Shown here in pieces: positions 12,529-23,454 of a DNA stretch of 64,000 bases. The notes under the pieces are model-generated. The model was given only the letters and a program-made list of their open reading frames with translations. It was not told where the DNA came from and did not search any database. Position 1 is the stretch's first letter; every line of letters begins with the position of its first letter. Location: positions 1 through 64,000 of the forward strand of contig JACCIX010000268.1 of the NCBI GenBank assembly GCA_025506515.1, given 5' to 3'. This DNA is from Flaveria trinervia (lineage: Eukaryota; Streptophyta; Magnoliopsida; Asterales; Asteraceae). The translations under genes were made by a program, and so were the position numbers.

Positions 12529-12537
<9 letters not shown>
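10198..12537 (+). repeat. Family A 3' LTR, truncated at a (TA)n tract
   Basis: Follows the family order: diverged TGTAAC-type start, AT-rich zone, GC-rich segment near 10860, tRNA-like module at 11.7 kb, AT-rich zone, then a segment around 12415-12530 (CTAGTTCACGTTTAAAC, TTATTTCTTATTATCATCTT) matching the complete A element read in reverse near 31.8-31.9 kb. The final roughly 800 bp are missing. The one open frame of note (10999-10811, minus) is inside LTR sequence and is not a gene. Confidence 0.65.
11709..11775 (+). other. tRNA-like module in family A 3' LTR
   Basis: Box A-like TGGCCCAACGGTAA at 11716-11729 and box B-like GGTTCGACCCC at 11758-11768, with a flanking GGG/CCC pair that could form a T-arm. 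Confidence 0.5.

Positions 12538-12598
<61 letters not shown>
12531..12598. repeat. (TA)n microsatellite with a short (TG)n tail
   Basis: About 65 bp of TA with one phase slip, then TGTCTGTGTGTGTG. It marks the point where the A LTR stops. Confidence 0.9.
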
Positions 12599-12601
<3 letters not shown>

Positions 12602-12618
12602 TGTGTGTGTGTATATAT

Positions 12619-13151
12619 AGGGGAGGAATCAAATGAGAACTAGCTTTTTTATGAGAACTCTAGAAACCAATCTCAACCACTAATTTTCAATGATAAAATT
12701 GTAATTAACAAAAACATATTTAAAAAAATTATAAATCAAAAAATAACATAAAAATAAAAAAAATAAAAACATAAAAATGGTCCCCTACTTTTTCTCTTCA
12801 TAAAAGAATAAACATTTTTTATAAAAAAAAGTTCCCGTTTGTTTTAATGAAATTCGTTTTACACATTTGTAATATCAGATTTACACATGTGTAAATCCAG
12901 TATTAAACACGTGTATAACTAGATTTACATATATGTAAACAATGGCTGTACGAATTTTTTTAGAAAAATATATCAATATGGTAGGCGTTGGAAAGATAAA
13001 AAATACTGAATTTTATGGTTAATTTTTTTTTGAAAAAATGATATCGTGAAAAAAGTTATGAACGTTTTAAAAAAAGAGAGAAATGACATGTGATTTGCAT
13101 GTGATAAAAATGAGTGGCTAAGGTCAATTTCTAGAGTTCTCACAAAAACAA
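12619..13151. mobile_element. MITE-like element with imperfect inverted ends
   Basis: A perfect 14-bp inverted pair, GAGAACTCTAGAAA at 12653-12666 and its complement at 13128-13141, with weaker pairing outside. The interior is AT-rich and non-coding, with a perfect 20-bp palindrome at 12878-12897. Exact ends and target duplication are unclear because both flanks are TA-rich. Confidence 0.45.
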
Positions 13152-13185
13152 ATTATTATTATATATAGTTAATATAGTTATATAG

Positions 13186-13410
13186 TGTCTTCTCTTTTTG
13201 TGGCAGTGGTGTATGTTTGATTTAGAAATAGATTTTAGTTATGGCGATGGAGTACGAGTGTTGTGAGTCTGGGTTCTTTTTGCATATGTTGATAATTCTG
13301 GTTTTGGTTTTGCTCGCTGGTTTGATGTCTGGTCTTACCTTGGGCCTCATGTCTCTAAGTCTTATCGATCTTTATTAAATCTGGCACTCCATAAGATCGT
13401 GCTCACGATG
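13186..13410 (+). pseudogene. Truncated copy of exon 1 of the DUF21/CNNM gene
   Basis: Aligns by eye over some 50 bases of 5' UTR and most of exon 1 of the gene at 19662, about four bases in five identical. The ATG is at 13241 and the reading shows the membrane segment GLMSGLTLGLMSLSL unchanged. After LIDL a short deletion brings a stop (near 13375), and the region equivalent to the exon 1 donor is lost. No later exons are found downstream, so this is a partial duplicate, not a second gene. Confidence 0.85.
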
Positions 13411-15040
13411 ATGATTGTGAATGATATAAGGAAACAATAACGGAACGAAGTGAAAAATGATTGGTAATCAAGTGTGAATCGATGATAATTACGGTGCTAG
13501 CTAGGATTGCTTTTAACAACAAAAATAAAAGTTACGATTATTATTGATCAAACCAATAGTAATGATTATTATTAGTCAGCAAATTATAGTTTGAATTATT
13601 AAAATACGATATACCTAAAAATGATAATAATAATGATAGTAATAATTATAAAGATATGACAATGACAATGACAATAACAATGACAATGCCCATATATAAA
13701 CACAATTTAGAATGGGTCGGGAAAGAACCTTAATGACTGTCGTCGTATCGCACGTGCCAACCCACTAGTTAAAAAAGACAAATAACTAATTCAAAACCAA
13801 CTAGTTTATTTCCTAAAAGAAAACCTTTTTGAATTTACCAGGATGTTTGATTAAAAACTTTAAAGTATAAGATGATTTCATTGCGGCTACTTATAACAAT
13901 ATTATCAACAAGTAACGCAATCAACATAACACTACGGTTTTAATTAACAGCTAACAAATTATCACAATTTACTATGTTCAAAACCATTTAAATTAAAGTG
14001 TTAAAGTAAGCTTTCATTCTAAGAGCTAATTTTAGCCCTTAAGTATTTGATAAATTTGCAAACTTCGTCGCTAGATTGCTCAAAATTACCTTTTGGAGAA
14101 GACATATAATTAAGCATATGCAATAAAACTTTATAAGAAGACTGGTATTATTTGAACACTAATATAAATTAATGATTAGTTCTTCTTATTTGAGGAGAAC
14201 TCTCAACAAAATCTAAACCCTTCTTGGCTATATCCTTTGACTAACAAAATAAAGGGGAGGAGAAACTTACCAGACTACATTCTTCCTTTGCTTGGATTTT
14301 CATCAGAAACATCATATGCATAATAACAATTACTAGATGATGTCATCCGTAGTCCTTTCTTTCTCTTGCTCCATGTATTGAGTTAACAAAACTAAATATT
14401 AAATAAAATATAAATTTATTACTTATAAAACAATACTTTAATATTAGATATAATTAAAATTACGTATAAATAATAATTATAAGTAATAAAACAATAATAT
14501 CAATTAATTAAATATTTTTTGTTTCTTTCACAAAAAAAGTAAAAATTTTATTTCAAAGCAAACCATTTTTAAAATAGTGTTTCTTTACAAATAACATTAA
14601 TAAAAAGATCTCTTTGTTAATTTATTAATACCTATTTTCAATGTAAAAAATTAAATATTGTTATTATTAATTAATGTAATTATTAATAACAGTGAATAAC
14701 AAAAATATTTTGGTGAGGAGAAGTATGGTATGTCATGTGTTGGTCGTTAGTTACCTTTTTATTAAAACACGATGATGTGTTCGGTGTTTTTAATACACAC
14801 TCCTTAACTTGTGTATTAATGTATTTAGAATGGGGGAAATCAACAATAGGGTTTGTTTGTTATAGGGTAATAGGATGGACTAGTGAATGAAACTGACGAG
14901 GGAATAAAATGAATAAGGAACTGAAATAGGTCATTACAAATCTACTATCATGTCTGGTTACCTTATGAAAATGGAATCAACAACTACCATGTGTTGTTAA
15001 TTAGATATGAAAAGAAAAATGAATGGAATGTGATGTTCAT
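13411..15040. other. Intergenic, no gene seen
   Basis: AT-rich. A short GACAAT-type repeat at about 13650-13690. The stretch near 13500-13600 resembles 16650-16750 (both contain ACGATTATTATT/ATGATTATTATT next to AGTCA-type segments), an old repeat I cannot classify. Confidence 0.4.
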
Positions 15041-15705
15041 GGTTGTGGTGGTGGTTGATGGTGTGGCGGTTAATAGTGGTGGTTGGTGTTGGTGGCAATG
15101 GGTGGGTGGTGGTGGTTGATAGTGGCAATGTTGATGGTGTTGGTTGATTGTGGTGATGTTGGACGGGGTGGTGGTGGTGGTTGGTAGTGGTTGTTGTTGT
15201 TATTGTTGTTAGTGATGGTTGTGGAGAAGGGTGGTGGTTGGTGCTGGTGATGATTGCTGGTGGTTTGTGTCGGAATTGGTCGCTGGTAGCGACGGTGGTG
15301 GTTTGTGTCGGAATTGGTCACGGGTAGCGACGGTGGCAGTTGGTGGTAGCAATGGTAGGGTGGCGGTGGGTGGCGGTGGTTGTTGTTGGTGGTGGTTAGT
15401 GGTGGAGATGGATGTAGTTGGAGGTGGTGATCGTGATTGCCATTGTGTATGTTGGTGGTGGAGATGGGTGGAGGTTGGTGGTGTGGTGGGTGGTGGTTGT
15501 TAGTAGTGGTGATGGATGGTGGCATTGGTGGTGGTGATGCTTGTGGTGGTTGTGTTGATGATGGTGGTTGGTGTAGTGGTGATGATGATAAATGATGGTG
15601 ATGATAGTGGTGGTGGTGGTGGTGGAGGTGGTGGAGGTGTTGATGGTGGTGGTTGCATGGTTGGTGATGGTGGCCAATCAGGTCATGGTGGGAACACGTG
15701 TTGAG
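15041..15705. repeat. GGT-rich minisatellite, about 650 bp
   Basis: Degenerate (TGGTGG)n with GAT and TGT variants, purine-rich on the plus strand. It opens long low-complexity frames on both strands (His/Pro/Thr-rich on minus, Gly/Val-rich on plus) that are by-products of the repeat. Many GG runs make quadruplex formation possible. Confidence 0.85.
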
Positions 15706-16059
15706 TCATGGTTCGGTTCATGAATTAATAAAGAAACATTTCATTCCCTGAAGAAATGAGAAAAAAGCATGGACCCCTGAAGAATGAAAATCATTATAAG
15801 ATAAGAATCACATTTCTTATGTAATGACGTATTCTATTACCATATGATTAACCACATTTTTTTCATTTCAATAATATAACTCATTCTATTACAACTTCAA
15901 TTCATACATATCAAACGTTACCTAAAAATTGTTGACTTGATGGTAAATAACAGCCTTCGGTGTCAACTATTTTTTTTCATTTTTACTCTTTTAAGTTTTA
16001 TTATCTTATGATTTTTTTTAATTTTGGTTCCACTTTTATTTTGTGCTTTTTTAAGTTTT
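15706..16059. other. Intergenic, no gene seen
   Basis: Ends near 15925 with CAAACGTTACCTA, which with GTTTGTTTGTTATAGG near 14850 might be weak terminal inverted ends of an element enclosing the GGT array. Too diverged to call. Confidence 0.25.
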
Positions 16060-16340
16060 TTTGTTCCCGACATATGTCACATTTTAAATAAGTCTAGTAG
16101 ATGACTTATTGATGTGTGACAAAAGACTAGTTTTAATTGTGTGTGTGTTCAAGTTTTAGTGGAAAACTTGGGTTTTAAATTCATTATGGCAGCCCCTTTG
16201 TGGTTGTCATATTATGTTGTTTTATGTATACATAGCATGTTTATTCACATACAAAAGATCTCTTTTGATTTGGGTTTGTTTCTCCATCTTAAAACATCAT
16301 TGAGAACATGATTTTAATAAAACGACATGCAACAATGTGC
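16060..16340 (+). repeat. Fragment of the copia LTR family, opposite orientation to the one at 6157
   Basis: The reverse complement of about 16215-16325 matches the copia LTR at 6250-6350 (shared ACAAACCCAAATCAAAAG, GTGAATAAACA and GTTTTAAGATG). Weaker similarity continues to about 16070. No coding sequence is attached. Confidence 0.65.
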
Positions 16341-17744
16341 GAGCTATATTTGTTCGTTTTTATTATATAATGTAACGAAAAGATATATTTAAGTTTATAG
16401 GTTATGACCTCTTAGCATATAGGTATTGAATGTTTATTCCAATTAAATTATAAAGACAACAAAATTTTAATAATCCAAACTATAATCTATTGAACGATAA
16501 TAACCTATACTATGAAATTTGCCAATAATAATTTTTACCTTCAGTTTGTTATCAATGACAGTCCTAATAATTTATTATATGTCTATCTGTTTCATTCACA
16601 ATCATTATCATAAGCAAAATCAAGTAAAAAAATGAATATTTATGTTTTTAGGATTACTCTTAATGAAACTAAAAGTTATGATTATTATTAGTCAAACTGA
16701 TAATATACATTATTAATAGACAAAAAAAATAAGATTTTTAATAATTAAAATCCAATTTGCCTATTAAAAATAGTAATTATATATATCAATCATTACCCTA
16801 CTTATGACTTGATGTTGGTTTTACAATCTATTGTATTTTATTTACCTTCTTAAATGATAACTTTACTTTAATAAAAAGTAACACTTTATTAATGGAGATG
16901 TATAACTTTTAAAAAGAATCACAGTTATTTATGTATGTTTATTTAAACACGTAAACGAATATAAGCTTTATATAGATAGTTTATTTAATTTGGTGTTATT
17001 TATCCTTTTCATTTGATAATCCTTTTCATTTGATAATTACAAACTTTTAAGTTTAACTGTAATATTATAATTCTATTAAACAACAACTTCGTCATATGAG
17101 GAAAGTTATCGTAACTAGGGAACCTAGTTATGAAGCATATGGTACCACTCCTCACTGCTATGATTCTCCTATTGAGAATTGAGATAGAAAAACCCGATGG
17201 TTCTCTACTTATCTATCTTATCTCCGCCCTCTTAATTTTACGACGTTGTTTTTGGTCGGCGTAGTGGATGGTCATGCGCCTTCATCCTCTTTGATGTCAC
17301 TGGCGGCCTTTATGGCTTCCATGCTTCCGATCTTTGTGAGGAACTTCAATGTAGTTAGGTTTCAACAATTACTGCATATGGTGATGTGAATGTCGCTATA
17401 TGCAGAGATAGTAATGATTGGAGGGGACGCCGGCTGTGGTGCTCGCTAATGCTTGTTCGTGTCCAATTGGTTGTAGTGGGTGTATCACCATGGTGGATGT
17501 GGATGTGGTGCCGGAGCCATATTCCCAAAACTTTAAAAGAATTTATCTTATTCGTAGAGGCTCTTGAATTTCAACTTCATTTTGCAAATCTACGGTTTAA
17601 CTTATTTGAATTTGCTTATAAAATACTTCAGGTTTAATCAATTCATGGAGTTTACTAGAATGGTTATAAGAATACATTTCACTCACTGTTTATTGTGTTG
17701 TATTTCAATCAAGGATTTTTTCAATTAAAGCAGGGTTTTTTTAT
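16341..17744. other. Intergenic, no supported gene
   Basis: AT-rich, with a GC-richer patch at 17220-17520. An 83-codon frame (17386-17637, plus) has no recognisable domain or splice context. Confidence 0.35.
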
Positions 17745-19017
17745 TGAACCAAGTTCCAAAAAAGAACAATTATTAATATAAGTTTATTAATATCTTATGG
17801 AGTTTAATTTAGATTGAGATAAACATAAGTGTAGGCATAAATATGAGCCAAAATCATTGTATTTGGTATGCTTTTGTTTATAGTAATATTCTTAGATTGA
17901 GATAAACATAAGTCTTCATATTCTCGGTGTGTTCTTGTGTTGATATATTGATTCTATGTCAACTATTAGTATTAGACTTAAGGTGTAGCTCATATACAAA
18001 AAGAAAGGCATGATATCAAAGGCTTGAATGTAGTCAAAATCAAGCATTGAATATTGAAGAAAATGTACAAAAGACCGTGAAAACAAACCACCGATTGTAT
18101 CTTAGAGAAACAATCAAATATAACGAAAGAAAAAGTTCATGCCAATTCTTGTGAATTTGATTAAGGTGAGATGGTTCTATTAACAAGATTGTCAAGGTCA
18201 GGATCAACAATATATCTCTTTTCTTCCTCACTAATAAAAAAAGTAATTAGGGCAGATTGTTCTTGTGATAGAAGATATCTGATTAGATTTACGGGTTGTC
18301 TAACGGGAAAAGATTCCTTAAATTCGGAGGCTTTAAATCTAGTCTAACCTAGGAGGTGAAGAAGAAAACGACAGAAGCAAAAGGATAGGGACTTGTTTTT
18401 TCTTTGATCGGTGGTCAAGAATAATGTAGTTTCTAGGTACTAGGGAAGAAATCAGATTTTTGGAGATCTAACCAAGGTAGTAGAAAGGGGAAAAAAGGAA
18501 AGAAAGTTTTTGTGTTGATCCATCGAGAAAAAAAGCACAAAAATAAATGCATTTGATTGTGAGTAATTTTTGTGTTTTTATTCAAGTGTTTGGACGTATT
18601 TTAGCCGTATATTCTCCTAAAGACAAAAGAAGCACGAAAATAAATGTATATTATGGTGACTGATTTTGATATTTTTATTCAATTGTTTGGACGTATTTTC
18701 AGCGTGTATACCCCCAAAGACTTGAAGACAACTAATCACAAGGGACGTGTCTTTTTGATCGTTGCATTAAGGGTCTTGTTGTGAAGTGAAAGCAACAAAA
18801 CAAGGATTAAGGCTGAAGAACTACAAGTGTTACATAGTACTCAAGATCCGGTTAGATCAAAATTAAGGGGGAGAATGAAGGTTTACTCTTAATTTAAATG
18901 AAAAGATAATTATTAATATTAGGTTAGTGATATCTTACGGAGTTTGAATTAGATTAGGATAAACATAAGTATAGTATAAATATTAGTCATAATCATTGTA
19001 TTTGGTGTCTTTTTGTT
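17745..19017 (+). mobile_element. TRIM-like or gutted copia relic
   Basis: Two direct repeats share about 130 bp (around 17768-17885 and 18905-19017, e.g. AGATAAACATAAGT/GGATAAACATAAGT and AATCATTGTATTTGGT). Between them are a PBS-like TGATATCAAAGGC at 18010-18022, about 840 bp without coding, and a good polypurine tract AATTAAGGGGGAGA at 18861-18874 followed by a TG start. The second LTR is cut off where the AAT microsatellite begins. Confidence 0.45.
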
Positions 19018-19311
19018 TAATAATAATAAGAATAATAATCATAATAATAATAATAATAATTATAATAATAATAACGACGACAATAATAATAATAATAAAA
19101 ATAATAATAATAATAACAACAACAATAATAATAATAAAAATAATAATCATAATAATAATAATAATAACAATAATAACAATAATAACAATAATAACAATAA
19201 TAACAATATAACAATAATAACAATAATAACAATAATAACAATAATAACAATAACAAGAACAATAACAAGAACAATAACAACAATAACAACAACAATAACA
19301 ACAATAGAAAT
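19018..19311. repeat. Compound AAT/AAC trinucleotide microsatellite
   Basis: About 290 bp: mostly AAT on the left, grading to AAC on the right, with CAT, AAG and ACG interruptions. It ends about 350 bp before the start codon of the DUF21 gene. Homopolymeric Asn, Ile or Leu/Tyr frames over it are artefacts. Confidence 0.95.
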
Positions 19312-19580
19312 GATATTTGAGAAGGCCCGTCTTTTTGAGGTAAGATGTCCAATGTATATTAAAATTGGAGAGTTGAGAGGAGTAGTTTCATTAGTAGAAG
19401 TGTATATGTAATAATAATGTAGTGAAATAAATCCTTTCATTGAAGAAAGATCGTGAAAGTTGTGGAGGGAGTGACACGTAAGTACGTAATGCTAGCATCT
19501 AAAGTTTCTCATCCCTCGCGGTTGCCACTACCTGAATTCTTACACTGATTAAACCCAAGTCGGCTAACATTTCAGTCATT

Positions 19581-19588
19581 CATATATC
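19581..19588 (+). promoter_or_regulatory. Possible TATA element of the DUF21/CNNM gene
   Basis: CATATATC about 75 bp before the start codon, within the 350 bp between the microsatellite and the ATG. Plausible position only. Confidence 0.3.
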
Positions 19589-19661
19589 TTGATCGATAAA
19601 GTTATAGTCTTTGACTCTTTTCTCTTGTGTAAGTGGTGTTGTTGATTTAGATTATTCTAGT

Positions 19662-21941
19662 ATGGCGGTGGAATACGAGTGTTGCGGATCTGAGTTCTTT
19701 GTGCACATCTTGATCATCGTGCTTTTGGTTTTGTTCGCCGGTTTGATGTCTGGTCTTACCTTGGGGCTTATGTCTTTGAGTCTTGTTGATCTCGAAGTTC
19801 TTGCCAAATCCGGTACTCCAAAAGATCGTTCATACGCAGGTACCCCCTGCTGCCATTCATTCATCAGATTTTCATTTCACTAGCTGTTTGTTTTGTTGAT
19901 CAAAACCACCGCCACCTGATCATCAATCAACTGGTTCAATTTCTTTTCTTTTTCTTTTTCTTTTTTTTTTTTATAAATTTCTTGTCACAACACAACACAA
20001 CATGACAACAGAGAAGATATTACCAGTGGTCAGAAGGCAACATTTACTTCTCTGCACCCTTCTTATTTGTAATGCTGCCGCAATGGAGGTGCTATTATTA
20101 ATTTATCATTATTATTAAACAAGTTGAAATGGCTAGATTAATCAAATCTGAATAACCATTTATCTTCTTCTTCTTCAGGCTCTTCCTATCTTTCTGGATG
20201 CCTTAGTCACAGCTTGGGGTGCCATTCTTATTTCAGTCACATTGATACTTCTGTTGGTGAGGTAATCACTCATCAGTCACCATCCCTATTGGCTATTGAT
20301 TCAAAATCTCATCTTCATCCATTCCCATCTCCAGATCATACCTCAGTCTGTTTGTAGTCGATATGGATTGGCTATTGGTGCATCTGTGGCTCCATTTGTA
20401 CGCCTTCTTGTGTGGGTCTGTTTTCCTGTTGCATATCCAATAAGCAAGGTGGGTGATATATCTACCATATATGTTACTTGATCAGTGATATAATTCGTCA
20501 TAATTTGTGAAATTTTCTCCTTTCATTATCAGCTCCTTGACTATTTGTTGGGGCAAGAACACGTTGCTTTGTTCAGGAGAGCAGAGTTAAAGACCCTTGT
20601 GAATTTGCATGGTAACGAGGTATGTGTCATGGTACAAATGTGTTTACTTTTTTTAAACCAAAAAAAAAAATTGACGTTTGTTCATGTTTTGTAATGTTTT
20701 GAACAGGCTGGGAAAGGAGGAGAATTAACACATGATGAGACCACCATAATTGCAGGAGCACTTGAACTTACAGAAAAGACAGCTAGTGATGCAATGACTC
20801 CTATATCAGACACCTTCTCAATTGATTTAAATGCTAAACTTGACAGGTTTAAATTCTTTCTATCTGTATCTTTGCCAAACCTTCCTTTATAATTCTTTCT
20901 GTCTCTATCTTTGCCAAACCTTCCTTTATAAATTCTTTCTCTCTCTATCTTTGCCAAACCTTCCTTTATAACTAACAAACTACCAACCTATGGCCTACGG
21001 GTTGGGTTTTTGTGATGCAGGAACTTGATGAATTTAATCCTGGAGAAAGGGCATAGCAGAGTACCTATTTATTATGAGCAACCTACAAACATAATTGGAC
21101 TCGTCTTGGTAATTGTGTGTTCCATTTGGCTTTGTCAAATCAAATCTCGGTACATGTTGAATTTCTTTTTTCTTTTCTGTTTTAGGTAAAAAATTTGTTG
21201 ACCATCCACCCTGAAGATGAAATACCTGTAAAAAGTGTCACAATTCGCAGAATTCCCAAGTATGTTTGATCTGTTCTACTAAGATATTTTGTTTAATAAT
21301 AGTTACATGCATGATTGATTCCAGTTAATTGTTTTAGAGTTCCAGAAACTCTTCCACTGTATGACATCTTAAATGAGTTTCAGAAAGGTCACAGTCACAT
21401 GGCGGTTGTCGTGAGACAGCGTTGTAAGAGTAGTCTAGCATCTGGTAAGAGCCTAAACAATATGTGATTGTGTTTATATTGGTGTTAAAAGAGACGACTA
21501 TATGATGTTTACAGAAATGAAATGCGAAAACCGTATTATTAAGTAATGGGTGTCTCTTGCTAATGTAGATGTGGCGAAAGAAGTGCGAGTAGATGTTGAT
21601 GGGGATGCTAGAGAGAATAGTTTAAGGTCGAAAAGGTCACTTCATAAATGGAAGAGTTTCCAAAGCAGTGGCAGCTTGAGGAGTAAGAAGTGGAATAAAG
21701 ACATGTACTCAGATATCTTAGAGTTGGAAGGAAAACCACTTCCCAAAGTGGCTGAAGAAGAAGAGGTGGTTGGCATTATTACAATGGAAGATGTGATTGA
21801 AGAGCTACTGCAGGTAAGTCTCTCTAAATCATAATGATGAGTTCCCTAGACTGGACGCATCAAGTGAATTGACAATAGCCTTTTGATACTGTGTAGGAGG
21901 AGATCTTTGATGAAACAGATCACCAGTTTGAGGGCTCCTAA
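19662..21941 (+). CDS. DUF21/CNNM-type membrane protein with CBS pair, 11 exons
   Basis: Family of CorC/CNNM proteins linked to Mg2+ transport, called MGR in plants. The closest remembered relatives are Arabidopsis At2g14520 and At4g33700. Exons: 19662-19839, 20012-20088, 20179-20256 (see below), 20335-20448, 20533-20619, 20707-20846, 21021-21108, 21186-21259, 21338-21444, 21569-21813, 21897-21941. All introns are GT-AG and phases agree; product about 410 aa. DUF21 domain at residues 1-180 with four hydrophobic segments (about 12-34, 69-90, 95-115, 124-145), then a CBS pair (about 208-395) split by a basic loop, ending EEIFDETDHQFEGS. Odd point: the usual exon 3 donor (after 20261) leaves 83 nt, one short, and a frameshift. 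A donor after 20256 restores frame but drops the Gly-Glu that normally precedes IIPQ. Either real change or a lost T in a T run. Otherwise intact. Confidence 0.92.
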
Positions 21942-22417
21942 CACTGGTTAGGTTAGGGCGACAAGTCTTCTTAGTTTCACTTCAGGCCACACCTGAAAAT
22001 GTTGTGCTCTTTGAGGATGACTCTAATAAATTTAAGTTATGAAATCTAATGTTTCTTTGTATGTGTTCCTTTTTCTTTCCTCTTATAATTTTGGGATTTT
22101 GTTTTGTATTCATTATAAATAAGATGGTTATGTGCAAGAGGGCATTGACACTGAGGGGTGATCTTTTATATAAAGGGATGAGCATTGATACCAGTCACAG
22201 AATCAAACAAGCAGACTTAAAGATGACGGTTCCAGAAAAGTATGCATATGTCATCTGGCATTCGACAAACAAATATATCGAAACAGAAACGGGCATCATC
22301 ATCTTAGAGCATTCCAGAATGCAGACGGTTCAGTTTTCAGATATCCACACAAGTTTTTATGATTTTACAAAGAAACCCAAGCCTCTATTCCATGTACTGT
22401 GCATAGATGGTTAACAA
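21942..22417. other. Convergent 3' UTR interval
   Basis: Only 476 bp separate the stop codons of the two facing genes. AATAAA at 22025-22030 is a candidate poly(A) signal for the plus-strand gene. An open plus-strand frame up to 22414 has no recognisable domain and is most likely 3' UTR. Confidence 0.5.
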
Positions 22418-23454
22418 TCACTTTCGATGTTTACCTTTATTCTTCTCCTTTTTCCTCTTCTTCTTATCACCAGACATCTCGTGCTTTCTGCAACGATGCT
22501 TGCTTCTTTTGACCCTTCTCTCTCCTTCTTCAAAAGACTCCTCATCTGAGGATGAGCTTGATTTGAGATTACGAGGCTTTTCTGGACCAAGAATGGCGTG
22601 ACTGCTTTCTCTATACCCCATGTTGACAGGGCTTTCTAGATGCTTCTTCCCTTCAGAATCAGGGAGGTATGGGCCTGTCTCATCCATCCTGGAACCAATG
22701 GTACCCCTACCCCGTTTAGCCCTGTCGTAATAAAAAAAAAGTGAGACTGGTCACTGTGCAAACCCATACGTGTGCAAACTACAAAGCACAAGAGAGAGTA
22801 CCTTGAGTGCAAGAATTCCTCAATCTCATTGTCCCTCAATTCACCTTCAATTGTACTTTTGCTTGATGAGCACAAAGAAGTATGTATCCTTTCATAATCC
22901 TCAAACCTTGTACTTGTATTCTTTTTGGAGTCACTAGCCCCATTATATGTACCTCGTTTCTCGTCTTTCTTAGACTTGTTATCCATTTCTTTCTCCTTTT
23001 CACGTGCTCGCCACATCTCCTTTACTTCCACAGCTCGATTAGCTGGAAAGATCATCGTAAGTCAAAGTGACATATAGACGCATGAATGTATCATATATTC
23101 ATTCCAGTTAGGTGCATGCATGAAAGAAGGGAACATAGCTTTACTAGCTGCCTTATAGATTCAATTTCACCTAGTTTTTTTTATTCTAGCATCAAAACAC
23201 CAAATCCATTTTGCATCTTTAAGCACAGAGAAATAAACAAATTGAACCAACCAATATTGCAAGTGATCAAGAGCAGAAAATAGCTTACATTGTTGCACAC
23301 CCAGAACAGTTGCAGTGAGGAAACGTGAATTTGGCCTACCCCTCACATTAGGACGGATATATGCATCTATTCCGTCTTTTGCAGCTTGCCGCCTCAATTC
23401 TGCTGCCTCTTTAATCAGAATTGCAGCGATTCTATTTTCTGTCTCCAGATCCAT
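22418..23454 (-). CDS. Conserved plant Lys/Ser-rich protein of unknown function, 3 exons
   Basis: Exons on the minus strand: 23454-23289, 23042-22802, 22721-22418. Introns are GT-AG and phases agree, giving 236 aa. The N-terminus (MDLETENRIAAILIKEAAEL, then RRQAAKDG) is helical, followed by a block containing RGRPNSRFLTATVLGVQQ, then EVKEMWRAREKEKEMD (charged helix), a KRGRGTIGSRMDETGPYLPD block across the last junction, and a low-complexity tail with SSSSSDEESFEEGE and a Lys/Arg-rich end. I believe similar proteins occur across angiosperms but know no function. Basic tail and short conserved blocks suggest a nuclear, possibly RNA-related protein; that is inference. The start is just after an acceptor-like GATCAG, so a 5' UTR intron is likely. 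Confidence 0.85.

Larger units (their letters stand above)
7152..12537 (+). mobile_element. Non-autonomous family A gypsy relative with deleted coding region
   Basis: Layout: interrupted 5' LTR (7152 to 8988, its first part lost to the left of the copia insertion), PBS at 8992, about 1.2 kb non-coding interior, polypurine-like tract ending near 10197, then a 3' LTR cut short at 12537. The start of the interior matches the leader of the complete A element (39046 downward, minus strand), and the tract before the 3' LTR matches that element's pre-LTR sequence. No gag or pol remains. Confidence 0.7.

Noticed and set aside
15070..15704. His/Pro/Thr-rich and Gly/Val-rich proteins
   Set aside because: By-products of the GGT repeat, with no splice or start context.
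14830..15930. Transposon enclosing the GGT array
   Set aside because: The possible inverted ends are too diverged and no target duplication could be fixed.
17386..17637. 83-codon frame with a Trp-rich stretch
   Set aside because: No family match I recognise and no supporting gene structure.
19013..19440. Open frames of poly-Asn, poly-Ile or Leu/Tyr
   Set aside because: They are translations of the AAT/AAC microsatellite on both strands.
22049..22414. 121-codon plus-strand frame after the DUF21 gene
   Set aside because: No recognisable domain, lies between two convergent stop codons, most likely UTR.
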